A stretch of 64,000 nt of DNA from Cystobasidium ongulense (Eukaryota > Basidiomycota > Cystobasidiomycetes > Cystobasidiales > Cystobasidiaceae). Each line of letters opens with the position of its first letter. Within the stretch, counting starts at the first letter, position 1. The DNA lies in NCBI GenBank assembly GCA_022835595.1, contig BQUP01000006.1, positions 186,001 through 250,000 of the forward strand, written 5' to 3'. This document shows positions 12,601 to 23,732 of this stretch, piece by piece. Under the pieces are notes generated by a model. It searched no databases, was not told the DNA's origin, and saw only the letters and a program-made list of their open reading frames with translations. A program made the translations under genes and the position numbers.

Positions 12601-15600
12601 CTAAGGAAGGTCTTCTGCCATCGATTGAGGCAGTCGAGTTATGCAGGCCTACAAGGACAGAATAGTCAGTCATCAATGCTAGCCCTGGCGTCGGACAGTA
12701 TCATATACCTGAAGTCTCAAGGAGAGCCCTCGCAGTAGGTATGTTCCCACTACTAGCAGTGGACCTGTGCAAGAATCCAGAAGGTCTCCGAAGTCCACCT
12801 ATAGCAGAAGCAGAGAGGGGTGCCAAAGGTATAGAACGACGTAGTACAGCCTCGTCGGTAGCTCGGGCAAGTTGTAACTGTGCAGTATCACCGATCAAAG
12901 TAGATGATCTAGACCTGACGTTATCTATCGGTCCTGTTGATCTCGATAGCAACCCAGAAAGTGAAAGAGGTCGTTTATGTTTCTTCACGACAACCGTATT
13001 AGCAGATTCCAGGTGATTCGTAGGGAGAGAGCCAGCCTGTATGAATGAAGTTCGCCTCTCGACATCATTTGTAGATGCCACTGCCGGCGCCGTTGCTAAC
13101 GATATTTCCTGCTGTTCGGTCCTAGCGAAAACGACAGATCTTTTCTGCTCAGGATCAGCCGAAGAAGGTTTCTTCGCTTTGAAATCCCTTGACATTCGCT
13201 TGCTTAGACCAGCTAGTAAGCGATTTCCTCTCATTGAGCCGGTCGCAGGAGGTACATCGCTATCCGATAGAACACTTGCACGTATTGTAGCTATGTCGTC
13301 CGGTTGTATGAGATTCCCACTCTGTAAAGGCCTATGGAGCTCTCGCAGAGTGGCTGTACTTGCGAAAGTAGGTTTCCAAGTCTCAACAGAGAAACACGAG
13401 TGCATCGTAGGATGATCCACCGTCCTTCCATTCGGCGACACTGAGGGTGCGACCAGTTTATCCAAGCTACCTTTACGAGTGTTCAGGTATCCACTTTCAT
13501 CGGCACTACTCTCCGCCGCGACTCCGTCAGGGCTCCGTTTCGATACTCTCCTCCTCAACGAAGATCCGATTACCGACTTCTTCTTCTTCTTATGACCGTC
13601 GCCGACGTTTCTCTTTGATGATGCGCTTGTTGTTTCAGAAGCATTACTGCCAGTCTCAGCTTTTATCGATACAGCTGGCGATTTAGTAATCCGAGGAGGC
13701 GTGAAGGTTTCAGGAAGAGGGGAATTTGAAGGAGGAAAAGCGAAAGAAGGTGATAATGTCCGGTGTGATGGTTGCATTGGCGATCTTGTAGATTTGTCCG
13801 ACGGGCTAGCTGTAGGTGATGGTGGTGATGCTATAGAAGGAGAGATTCGTGCCAGACTAGCATCTGCAGTTTGCGGTCTAACCTTTTTTAGTTTCCTTCT
13901 AGGCATGTATAGTTGCCTTGCTAATTCAGGCCTGCTTTCATTCGAGAAAGCTGAAGCAGAAGTAGCGCTACTCTGCTCGGAAATGAGTGAGGTAGTCGAT
14001 TTGTCTGCTTGATTTGGCATGGGCGGACTCAGAGTATTGCGGAGTTGAACAAGGCTTGAGTCTCCCCGAACTTCATGTGAGACGGCTTCTCGATTCGGGC
14101 TCAGCTGAGCATCATCCAAGCGCAGTCTATCAGAAAACGTCGAGTCGTAACTAATGAATGATTGCCGATGGGAGAAATTCGAAGATCCATTGGTAGCATT
14201 CGAGCTTTTTGGCGTTCGTTCAAAACTAGCTTGTTTGCCAACAGCAAGCCTTCCGAGCGATAGCTGTGACTGCTCATTTCCAGCATTTGAAGCGAATACA
14301 AGTGACGTTGAAGTCATGCTTGATGAATTTGTAGATTGACGTGCTCTGACAGTCTTATCCTCCTTCTTGTTATGAGAAGTAACAAGCTCGCGATGTTTCA
14401 AAGTTGGAGTTTGTTGTCCTGATAATTGCGTTGGGGAGCGGGATCTAGGTTTGGCACGGCGAGGTTCCTCGACTGACGAGACAAGTTTAGTTCCAGAAGA
14501 AGGTGATTCCACTTTCTTAAGCCTACTACTCCGTCTGAAGAAGGAAGCGCCTAATCTCTTTGAAGGTGTCCCATCTGATTGTTCGTTCGTAGCTCCAGCC
14601 AACGTAGCAGTTCCGAATAAGGAGCTCAACGCCAATCTAGGCGAAGCGGTACTAAATGTGCTTCCCCTACCTCTTTTACGTCTTGAAGTTGAACTCTGCC
14701 CAAATCGAACATGTCCAGCATTATCACCAGAAGAAGAAGCGAGAAGCATTCCATCAGGCGATAAAGATAGATGCTCCCAATTTCCAGTCGTATCTTCCTG
14801 ATTTTCACCTTCTTCAACAGTTTCATTGTCTGTTTCTGTTGCACTTGCACTTTCTGATGTATGGACTGCGGAACAGGTATCTGACGCGAGTGAGGGAGTC
14901 GTAGAGCGCCACGATGAGGTTGAAGTCGTTCTAAAGAATGAGGATGGACTGGATAGGAGTGCTTTGCCTGGATTGCTCTGATGTGGAGGACTAGGTAGCT
15001 TCGAGGGTGAGATAGAAGTGGGAGGTCGTCTGGGAGAGGCGGAAGCGGGTGTCGCTGCTTGGCGCGAGGCGATGGTGGCGAGTGTCACAGTAGGCTCATC
15101 TTCTTCCTCTTGCAAGCTTGTAGTAGACAAAGACGCCCAGTTCTTCCCTTGGTGCTGATTGTTCGTCTGGGAATGATTTGAAGAAGTAGATCTAGATAAT
15201 CGTGTGTGTGACGATGGTAACGCTTCATCCTGAGTACTCATGGAGCCCATGGTCGAAGTTGACAAGCTGCTCGCTTTACGGTGTGGACGCGTCTGAGAAT
15301 GATGAGGCACTTGAGTGCGAGGAGATTGATACTCGCTAGATGATGAAGCTGCAGATAAGCGCTTGTCGCGGTATTGAAAGTGTCGCTGATGGTGCCGTGA
15401 TGTGGTTGATGGCAAGTGCAAATCCGAGCTCGACGAATGCTGCCATAGGAAATCATCATTCCAGCTTTCAGAGGCCACTGTGGGAGCGTGATACACGATG
15501 CGTACGAGTCAGTAGTATCCTCGCTGAACGTGTAGATAGTCCACTCACTGGCTCGGACACCGCGCATGCCTGCTGCTGATGTGATGCTTGTCGTGCCTGG

Positions 15601-15621
15601 TCTTGACGAGTCTGAAGCCAT
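9673..15621 (-). CDS. Very large Ser/Pro-rich protein, possible Byr4/Bfa1-type mitotic-exit GAP subunit
   Basis: Exons 15549-15621, 12709-15477, 9768-12648 and 9673-9688 join in frame to 1912 residues. The two long open stretches at 12.7-15.5 kb and 9.8-12.6 kb are one gene: the intron 12649-12708 has a clear donor and acceptor and joins LLETSG to LHNSTAS. The N-terminus has MASESWNDDFLWQ, like the W-D-D-F motifs of Byr4/Bfa1. Most of the chain is disordered, with many S/T-P sites that suggest phosphorylation. One ordered block near 11.85-12.05 kb reads LKIPQRISNTQAKIGQDL, then RVKQFKEGVEELKRLRKVY, a predicted coiled coil resembling the Byr4/Bfa1 conserved region. Byr4/Bfa1 works with Cdc16/Bub2 at the spindle pole to restrain Spg1/Tem1. 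The assignment rests on these two short regions only. The last exon is 16 nt; if unspliced, the protein would stop at 9764. Confidence 0.5.
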
Positions 15622-16372
15622 GATGGCAGTGAGGGAGGGTTTTCGTAGTTCGTACTGCTGGTTCTATGATATGTCACTGGCTTGAGGACTAATGGGATCT
15701 GCGGATGTATTGCTGCTTGAGCTGTCAGAGTGCTTTGGGAATGCTCTGAATTGATGGATCTATCGTCGACAGGCTCAGCCGCGCTCGTGATTCTGCGGAG
15801 TCTCTGGAAGGTAACTGGAGAGAGTGTAATAAAGTGTGACATGCAATCAGCTGTTCACCGCATTGAGAATGGTCAGAGTAAGAGCTCAGCAAGACCATCC
15901 TTATGGCCACCGCATTGCTCGTCGACAACTGTGCATTTCTGAGAGCTGCGAGGTGCGTGCATGAAGAGGCGAAACAAGGCCGACATTCCGGCGAACTTGA
16001 AGAAAGCTAGCGAGAGTACTCAAAGAGCTGGCTGACTTGCATCGTGTACTATTATGGCATTGCTGGAGGGAAAGCTTTGTGGTTGAAGCTTTCTTCTGCT
16101 TCCATTGCTTGTAAGGCGAGCAAGCTTCTTCATGGCACTTCTTCATGAGTCCTTTCGCATCAGTCGAGGGAGCAAGGGCGAGTATGTAGTCCTTCATTCA
16201 GATGTGTAGTATCATTGGGTGTAAAGGCAAGCACATCCTCTATCCTTCTCCCACATCTTCTGGTTGTCGACTTTCTCGATCATCCTCGCCGCTTGCCTTG
16301 AGGACCCGCGACTCGTCATCCAGCCAGCATCGCAACCAACCTGTTGACCTGCCCAACAACGATACTCCAATC
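15622..16372. other. Divergent promoter region
   Basis: This interval lies between the start of the large Ser/Pro-rich gene (minus) and the start of the proteasome gene (plus). I see no supported gene and no proteasome control element that I would claim by eye. Confidence 0.5.
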
Positions 16373-17715
16373 ATGGTCAATGCAGCATCGTCGTCAGATG
16401 GCAGCACCAGCAGTTCCATAGGCTTCAATTTTGACAATGCAACGAGGAACGCCTACTTGTCTGCGAATCCGATGAGAGGGTTTGGACTGCCCAAAGCTAC
16501 TTCGACGGGTGAGCAGGCCATGTCTACGCCTTTGAATAGTCTACCTTGTGTTTGTGCTCAGCCACTCTCTTTGCGCCCCAGGTACTACCATCGTAGGATG
16601 CATCTATGCTGGAGACCCGAACAACCCTCAAGACAAGGGTGGTGTCGTCCTAGGCGCAGACACTCGAGCGACAGAAGGCTCAATTGTAGCTGACAAGAAC
16701 TGCGAGAAGGTGTGTCCATATTTCATCTTCGAGGCTCTGCTTGTCCTGCTGTTGCTGATCATCCTCGACTGCCTCGTTCCTCCACTCGCTTGCTTGCTGA
16801 CGACGCCTGCACGCGCGTTCCACTATCGACTCCTCCATGAACACCGCAAAACATGCAACACAATACAATGTCAATCCACACAACTATCACGCAACTTGGA
16901 ACACGTAGATTCACTACATTTCAGACAATATAATGTGCTGCGGTGCAGGAACAGCAGCAGATACGGAATTCACAACTGCCGAGATCAGATCTCAGATTGC
17001 GCTTCATCAGTTGAATACAGGTAGAGAGCCTAGAGTCGTCACTGCTATGACTATGTTGAAGCAGAAGCTGTTCCAGTGAGTCGGTATACTTCTGGCATTC
17101 CCATACTTGGCGTACTGTCTTCGCTGGCAGGAGGTACACGAGATACGGAGATGTAGCAGCTTACTGACCACTTGCACGCTCTTTGTTATCTTCCTTGCTA
17201 CCTCTATTGCTTCAACTTCAATTCCCTCGTCCTGCAGATACCAAGGCCAGATCGGAGCAGCCCTCGTTCTCGGAGGATTCGACGTCACTGGCCCACACCT
17301 CTTCACCATCGCCCCCCATGGATCAACCGACAAGCTACCTTATGTCACTATGGGATCCGGATCCTTAGCTGCCATGGCAGTTTTCGAATCACGCTGGACG
17401 CCCAAACTCACACGAGAAGATGCGATAAAGATGGTAGTCGACGCGATTAGTGCAGGTATTTTCAATGATTTAGGATCAGGAAGTAATATTGACGTATGCA
17501 TAATTTCACAACGCAAGAATGAAATGTTGAGAAATTATGTTAGACCAAATGAAAGAGTTGCAAAAGAATTAAGTTATCGATTTAGAAATGGTACTACTTC
17601 GGTTAAGAAGATTGAAATTAGAAAATTTGTGGTTGCTGAAGAAGTTATTCATCTGGTTCAAGATACAAAGGGAGATGCGTTACCTGCTGTTTCGGAAATG
17701 CAGGTGGACGCGTGA
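16373..17715 (+). CDS. PUP1: 20S proteasome subunit beta-2 (PUP1/PSMB7 type), trypsin-like active site
   Basis: This is the catalytic beta-2 subunit of the 20S proteasome core, which cleaves after basic residues. Exons 16373-16508, 16582-16709, 16909-17075 and 17238-17715 join to 302 residues. The propeptide ends at KATSTG, and autocatalytic cleavage would expose the Thr of TTIVG. The other active-site residues are present: Asp in GADTRAT and Lys in ADKNCEK (family Thr1, Asp17, Lys33). [20 protein letters not shown] and [19 protein letters not shown] follow the PUP1 pattern closely. The C-terminal tail, which clasps the neighbouring beta-3 subunit in known structures, is present. Identification is firm. 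Confidence 0.95.
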
Positions 17716-18227
17716 GCGGAATACATCTCATCTTTGTGTAACTTGAAGTCAAGACTAGTCGACTATCTCTCCGCGGGCGCAATGCAAACATGTATCATTT
17801 GATCGCAGTGAAAGCATGCAGGAGTTGAGCATCTGCAGACAGGCTGTGGTTGTGGTTGTTATGCTTGCGCGCAGTCTAGTATGATATGGTTTGTCTGATT
17901 GCAAGTCTGCTCCCCGCTTATCAAGTGTGGCCGAGTGAGTCATAGTCTGATATGTGATAACCACCATCCATAGGCAAGCGTGTGCATTTGAATCACCCAA
18001 TACTCCTCAATCTCTCAACTATCCATTCCATAGTCCTCCATTACTCGCAACAACCTCGACTACTACTACTGCTACACCATCTGACTATTCTTGTACTTCC
18101 GCCATTGCGGTGATCGGAGCTGCGATAGCGCGGAACAAGCTGGATAAGCAGGACAAGCAAGCGTCGACACCCTCCACTCTACGCCTGTCTGCTTCACTCC
18201 ATCCACTCTATACACACTCGCATTACC
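17716..18227. other. Intergenic, no gene seen
   Basis: This 0.5 kb lies between the PUP1 stop and the next plus-strand gene. Open frames here overlap on both strands and carry no recognisable signal. It likely holds the PUP1 3' end and the next promoter. Confidence 0.5.
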
Positions 18228-19040
18228 ATGCTGCCGTATCGCACAAGCAAGTCCCTCCATCGAGGCGTGGTGGTGTCGCTTCCATCCTGCAGCAGCAGTA
18301 GCAGCTTGAGCAGTGGCAATCATCGCCGTAGCTTTTCACACATCGCAACTAGACGGCAAGAGCACAAGACTCAATACTATGCTGCTACTTTACCTTGGTC
18401 TATCAAAGACGAAGATAGGAAAGAGCGATTCAATAGCTTGATTAAGAATGCCAGATTGACGGAGAACGATAGCATAGGTGAGTGGCGATCGTCATGTCTC
18501 GTCTAGCTCTGAAGAATGCATTCGTTCCTAACCATATTACTTCGTTTCTCTGACATATTCTTCGGCAACCATCGTGTACTACTCACAGTTGCATCCTCCA
18601 TTACCACCTCTAAACGGGCCTCTCCAATAGCTTCATCGCTAAAAGCAGAAATAGATCATCTGAATTCAACAGCTAAACAAGGCGGAGGAGCATGGTTATT
18701 ACTACAAGCAGATACGGAATCACAAGCTAAAGATCTGTTGAAACATTTGAAAGTGGATCAAGTTTTCGATTTGGATAAAGCATCTTTACAAGCTATACAC
18801 TTGGAACAAGAAGCTGAAGCTGGTGGTCCTCTTTATGACGGTTCTTCAAATTCAAACCCAAACTCGAATAAAAGTGAGAATTCCGCTGATGAAGACCGTA
18901 GTCAGGCAGCAGATGCTCCCGAAACTGTCTTTGGTGATAAAACGACAGGCGGAGAGGCGGAAGCTGGGAAGGATAACAGTAAAGATGAATCGATAGGCGG
19001 TCATTCGGTGGAGACTGCTGGTCCTTTGTATGGCAAATAA
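18228..19040 (+). CDS. Hypothetical protein with a possible mitochondrial presequence
   Basis: I do not recognise this protein. Exons 18228-18477 and 18589-19040 join in frame to 233 residues (donor GTGAGT, acceptor CACAG). The N-terminus MLPYRTSKSLHRG is basic and hydroxylated and continues in a Ser-rich stretch with RRSFSHIATRRQ, which would suit a mitochondrial targeting sequence. The middle, KAEIDHLNSTAKQGG to DLLKHLKVDQVFDLDKASL, looks folded and helical. The C-terminal 80 residues are acidic and low-complexity; the phrase GGPLYDG near residue 165 reappears as AGPLYGK at the very end. No catalytic motif is seen. The split exon fit and the composition argue that the gene is real. Confidence 0.6.
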
Positions 19041-20469
19041 GTAATGCGAACCTCGATGATCAAGTATATCAACGACTCCCTTCCATTCAGGTGTTCTACT
19101 GCACCCTCCTGTACTATATAAGGTGGCGCGAATCAGTCAGACATTCAGCTGGCAGCATTCAGTAAAGATGTCATTTCTCCTATACAACAGGAAGCATTAC
19201 AGGAGGCATCACAAGAGAACGAATTCCCAATTCTGTCTTCTACACACTGCTTTACTTCACTCAAGCTAAAATGGACAGATTAGGCTCTTAGTTACTGCAA
19301 AAGTTTTCAGGAGATGTAGCTGACGGGGTGTGCCCACTATGATATACAAGGGACAGGAAAACCCGCAGGGTTCTTTCTGAGTGCATCTCGGACACTTTAG
19401 TCGACCAAGAAGGTTCAAGTCGACATATCTAGAATTTGTTGCGAATCAAGGACCTTTCCCGGGGTCCGTTGATATGGAGTGTCCTTTAATTTCTCTGCCT
19501 TTGAGGCGTTCAGTTCATTCTGTCTGGCTATCGCCAAGCGTCTCGCTGGTGACAGCCGATAAGCTAATGACAGTGGCAGCGGAGACCAGATGTAGTTAAT
19601 ATTGTGCCCAATTGAAGCAGGCATAATAAATTTTCAGGTGGATATGATCGCACATGGATTGGGCATGCAGCTTACAATCAATGTCCCTCTGCTGATTAGG
19701 TGTATCTTTTGATCTACCTTCATCTCGAAGTTCCCTTGATTTGGTACCGGAACTTGCCACATAAACAGCTGCTCCAGCCAGAGCTACGACTACACCAGCA
19801 AGAGGGGCGAAAGTTCGTACATATCCTTTTGTTTGGATTGAGTCGATAATCGATTCTGCAGGTTTAGGACCCCACATCTTGGCTGCCCGGGTGTTTGCTT
19901 TTATTATTTGATCAGACCTATTGTGCAATGGGGGCACGTGGTATTGCTAGCTCGTCGTGCCAATAAAACCATCCAGGCCTGTTCATTATAGCCAAATTCG
20001 TTATAGCTCTTCGGTCATCAAGGGCCGTCGGTGCTGATGACTAGAATGGTGGGTGCTCAGCTTTACAGGGTGATTGTCAGAGAGTGAGTGAGTGGGAGAG
20101 AGAGAGGAAGTGATGCACGTGGATTTGGGTAGAGATGCGCGAGCAGATCGGCCCGACGTTTTTTCGATTGACAATCTGGATGGGACAAAACCAGACAGTG
20201 CTGCCAATCTGAAGGCCAGCTGAATGGAAATGCACTGTATCACATAAATTGAACCAGTTATCTCGTCAATATACAAAATGGTCAAACGAATTCCGGCTAG
20301 AGCTTTTGTTTTCTTTCGCTTTGGAAGGTATTGGAGCCCCATCATTCTGGAGTCTGCGGGCCGAATGAGCGAGACGAGTCTAAGCGACGAGGACCGGCCT
20401 CTAAATCTTGTATTCGTAGCTTCTCTCGTTGTCTTCACGCATAATAATCAACAGAAGGTTCAGCTACTA
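19041..20469. other. Gene-poor stretch upstream of the tandem duplication
   Basis: Apart from one possible small gene (19596-19937, listed separately) I find nothing supportable. Open frames at 20001-20438 (minus) and 20278-20505 (plus) overlap each other and lack protein signals. Confidence 0.4.
19596..19937 (-). CDS. Possible small single-span membrane protein
   Basis: A minus-strand frame of 113 residues (or 93 if it starts at the internal Met at 19877, MWGPKPAESIIDSIQTKGY) contains one clear membrane segment, TFAPLAGVVVALAGAAVYVA, followed by a charged tail, SGTKSRELRDEGRSK. This resembles small mitochondrial or ER tail proteins in layout, but I do not recognise the family. A GTAAGC donor after QQRDID could remove the last third, so the true C-terminus is unsure. 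It stands alone between a plus-strand gene and the duplicated region. Confidence 0.35.
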   Translation of the reverse strand: MPPLHNRSDQIIKANTRAAKMWGPKPAESIIDSIQTKGYVRTFAPLAGVVVALAGAAVYVASSGTKSRELRDEGRSKDTPNQQRDIDCKLHAQSMCDHIHLKIYYACFNWAQY

Positions 20470-21705
20470 GTACAAATTGCTACGAAATTGAGTTTAGACT
20501 ACTAATGGTAGTCGTACAAATAGCATTTTGCGAGAAGTATCGAGGGGAGGAGGGGAGCATGAACAGTAGGATTGTAGCATATCTACTGACCAGAACACTT
20601 TCCATGCGGTAAGTTGGGTAGAATTCGATCTGTTTTGTTTTCAAGCGGTTTTTCTATTTCCATAGGCTAAGGTCGCCAAAAACTTTTTTCTTTTTACGTG
20701 GGGGTTTACCTCCCCCCATGACATTATACCAATTGCATCCCTAAGTTGAAAAGAAGGTGCAAGTTCTGGAATTAGTGCTGGAGAGGTAATTTGATTTTGA
20801 AAAAGAAAATACCAAGTATGCAAATCAACGTACTATACTTGGGAAGACGCAACACCAACAGACGAGGAACTCTATGCAGTGTACGAATCCGTTATGGATC
20901 TGGTGCAAAGGTAGGTGTATAGTCAGCCAGGAGCCTCTTCAAATGTCATGTCATGTATCTGCTCTCAAATAGGATTTTGCAACGATGCTACTTCTTTGCA
21001 GTATCCTATGGGAGCAGATATAAGAATGAGGAATGAGGTAGTGAGTCAGACTTACCGCCAGGCATGGCTGTCTGATGCCTGCAGTGTTCGTAGTATGCAG
21101 TGCCAAGTCATGTGAAGATTCCCAAGGTCGACAGCCAGAGCATGCGTATAATGCAAGTGGATGAATGATGTGGAAGCAGGGGCATTAAGCGGGGTAGGTG
21201 GGTAGAGGAGTCAGTCAGGTAGGTTGACATGCCTTTAGCTCGGCCTGTCTTCGCTAGTGAAGGACGCAGCGTGAAAAGCGTCCGAAAGGTACCTACACAT
21301 GTTTGAACTTAGGGTCCTTATTATTATTGTTTTGTAGTTTGTATATAGCTTTGGCGGATTTGATTATACTTGTGTGAAAGAAACAGAGAAGAGAAGCAGC
21401 TCTACCTATAATCCATCTTTTATATCAATTCTATTCACATCTCGCAGCGAGTTCCCCTTTTTTTTTTTTTTTCGCAGCGAGCTCATCGTCGTGGACTCGA
21501 CCTACAGAACGAACACAACACAATGTAGGGAGGCACCAGCGGAATCTTTCGTTTTCGTATTTTGTTTAAGTGCCGTTCGCAGCGAGCTCAACAGCGCCAG
21601 CTTGACTGTCAGGATAGACGTGACCTTAGATGTGGATCCTGCATTGACATGGTGGAGAGGTGTTGAAGGTAGTCTTGTCAGTATATCGTTGTGTTGGGCT
21701 ACCAT
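20470..21705. repeat. Tandem duplication, copy A (about 1.2 kb)
   Basis: This copy aligns with 22005-23215 over its length with many substitutions and small indels, so the duplication is not recent. Matched landmarks, A then B, are: the GTCGTACAAAT region (20510 / 22045), the CATCCCTAA segment (20735 / 22250), the GAGGAATGA block (21030 / 22565), the CTTCGCTAGTGAAG element (21249 / 22792) and three CTCGCAGCGAG-like motifs (21441, 21471, 21576). On the minus strand both copies keep what look like introns, for example a GTAAGT donor near 21050 with a CCATAG acceptor near 21003. A minus-strand frame at 21502-21705 is conserved with copy B. I cannot say what the unit encodes. Confidence 0.8.
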
Positions 21706-23106
21706 GGCATAATTAGTATCGGCAACGGAATAATTGATGGGCGATTGTGGGAAGGTGCTTGGAAAGACCGAGAGAGAGGAACTTTAGCATTATTGCGAGC
21801 TCGGACGGCCCGAGTTTCAATTGATCAAGTACCGGCAGTTTCGATTGAAGCAGTTCTTTTTTGACCAGCCAGCGGCTATCATACCCATTACAAGGCTTGC
21901 TGGAACAGAAATCAAAATAAGCAAAACAGTGACAAAGCCACCTTGTCAGCAATAAGGGATGATCTCTTCGACTGAGAAGCTTTCGTTTCTGAATGTGCAA
22001 GCTGCCAGTATAGATTGTTACCAAATCGAGCTAGACTAATGCTAATCGTACAAATTCCTGCGGGAAGGCATCGAGGGGGATTACAGAATGTACGTTTGTC
22101 GTATATCTACCGGCCATGCACGCTTTGTATAAAGTTGGGATATTTTGATATCTTGTATTTCAAGCGGCGGGTCCACAACACGGGTCGTACCAATCGAACA
22201 AGCGATTCTTTCTACGTTTGTATTTACGATCAAATAGATTTCGCCAATCGCATCCCTAAAAGTAAATTGGAAAGGTGCAGTTTTGACATTAGTGCTGGAT
22301 TCGAGAGGGGAGATTAAAGCAAATACGATCAAGTATGCCAAAAAAAAAAAGATTAACATACTTGTCGACATACTAGTTGCGGGTCGCAACAGCAACAGCA
22401 ACACAGGAACTCGAAGCAGTGAAGTAATCCGTTATAAATCTGAGGGACAGGCAAGTGTGGTCAGCCAGAGAAGCTTCTTCACATGTTATATTGTATGTCT
22501 GCTCCCATAGGATGTTGCAATGATGCTGATTCTTTGCAATGTCCTATGGTGGCAGATGTAAGGATGAGGAATGAAGCTGTGAGTCAGACGTACTGCCACG
22601 AATGGCCGATTGATGCCTGCAGTATTCGTAGTATTCGGTCCCAAATTTGTAGAGATTCGGAGGGTCGAATTCCAGGATAGCGGACGAGTGTATATATAGT
22701 GCAGGTGGACGGTCGATGTCAGCCAGGGTATCAAGCGGGATAGGGTGCAGGGGAGTCAGTCAAGTAGGTCGATGTGACTATGTTCGCCAGTCTTCGCTAG
22801 CGAAGCATGCAGCGTGACGAGCGTGCGAAAGGTACTTACACATGTTTGGACTTAGGGTTGTTTGTTTTTTCTTGTAGTATAGCTTTGGCAAGTGTGATTG
22901 TGTTTGTGTGAAAGAAGCAGAGAAGAGAAGCAGCTCTACCTGTATTGCCTTTTTTTATATTAATTCTATATACATCCTCGCAGCGAGCTTCTTCGCAGCG
23001 AGCTCTTGTCGTGGACTCGACCTACAGAACGAACACAACACGATGTAGAGAGGCATCAGCGGAACCTTTCGTCTTGGCATTCTGTATAAATGGACTTCGC
23101 AGCGAG
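21441..23106. promoter_or_regulatory. Six copies of a short palindrome, [CT]TCGCAGCGAG
   Basis: The motif occurs at 21441, 21471, 21576, 22977, 22992 and 23096. The form CTCGCAGCGAG is an 11-nt inverted repeat with a single central A, and the spacing from the second to the third copy is 105 nt in one unit and 104 nt in the other. I infer a protein-binding site upstream of a minus-strand transcription unit; nothing in the sequence proves binding. Confidence 0.4.
21706..22004. other. Spacer between the two duplicated copies
   Basis: About 300 nt separates copies A and B. I found no counterpart upstream of copy A and no coding signal. Confidence 0.4.
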
Positions 23107-23215
23107 CCAAGCAACACCGACTTGACTTGCAGGAGAGACGTGACCTTGTATGTGGATACTGCATTGACATGATGGAGAAAAGGTGTTGAAGGTAGTCTTG
23201 TCAGTGAGGTCAGTA
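22005..23215. repeat. Tandem duplication, copy B (about 1.2 kb)
   Basis: This is the partner of 20470-21705 at a period of about 1.53 kb. It holds three CTCGCAGCGAG-like motifs (22977, 22992, 23096), a perfect 14-nt palindrome CTTCGCTAGCGAAG at 22792-22805 and, on the minus strand, a TATATATA element near 22692. Downstream of that on the minus strand are a GTACGT donor near 22588 with a CCATAG acceptor, and a second intron-like stretch near 22260-22365 with CACTAAT as a branch-like element. After that acceptor an open frame begins RDAIGEIYLIVNTNVERIA and ends VDIRQTYIL near 22081. If spliced as suggested, the product would be only about 60 residues behind a leader without long frames. It may be a non-coding transcript or a small lineage-specific gene. 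Confidence 0.75.
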
Positions 23216-23732
23216 TGGAACATGCACAAAAAAGGTCAGCCTCGTAAGTTTGGAAAGTATCCGCAAGCAACGTATGTATGGGTAGAAGCAGGAAGGATAA
23301 GCATTTATATTACTGGGTCTGATATGGTTGTACGTTGAGAGAGTATCTCGATATAAGAAAGCGAAGAATCGTGTATGTTCTACTATTCGCTATGTATTTT
23401 CACCGAGGGGGATAGATTATCGGAGAGAGAGACTTCTTTTGCCTTCCTTCGCTTTGCAGTTTCGGGTGAATAATCGTTATTGAAAGAGCTAGCTATGCTA
23501 CAGGATTCTGTGAGAAGACTGTGAGAAGCAGATGTCGGTCAGTATCGATACTCCCTGCTCATCTGATGATAGTAGAAAGCCCACAATCATCCATCACTGA
23601 AAAACAAACTGTGAGACCAGGCAAAACTATCCACTTGATTTCCTCATCATTGTAGAAGATTCGAAGATAGTGGTGGTTACGTTCTTTAGGCTAGGTATGC
23701 TTTGAATATGTTTTTGCAATGTGCCTGGTCGT
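23216..23732. other. Intergenic, no gene seen
   Basis: This interval lies downstream of the small hydrophobic-protein gene and beyond copy B of the duplication. I see only short chance frames. Confidence 0.4.

Noticed and set aside
12649-12708. Two separate large genes at 9.8-12.7 and 12.7-15.5 kb
   Set aside because: The 60-nt gap is a normal intron; joining the two keeps the frame and the composition is the same on both sides, so it is one gene.
20001-20505. Overlapping open frames on both strands upstream of the duplication
   Set aside because: No protein signals, no splice partners, and they overlap each other.
20470-23215. A transposon as the cause of the tandem copies
   Set aside because: No terminal inverted repeats, target duplications or transposase-like frames are visible; tandem arrangement fits unequal exchange better.
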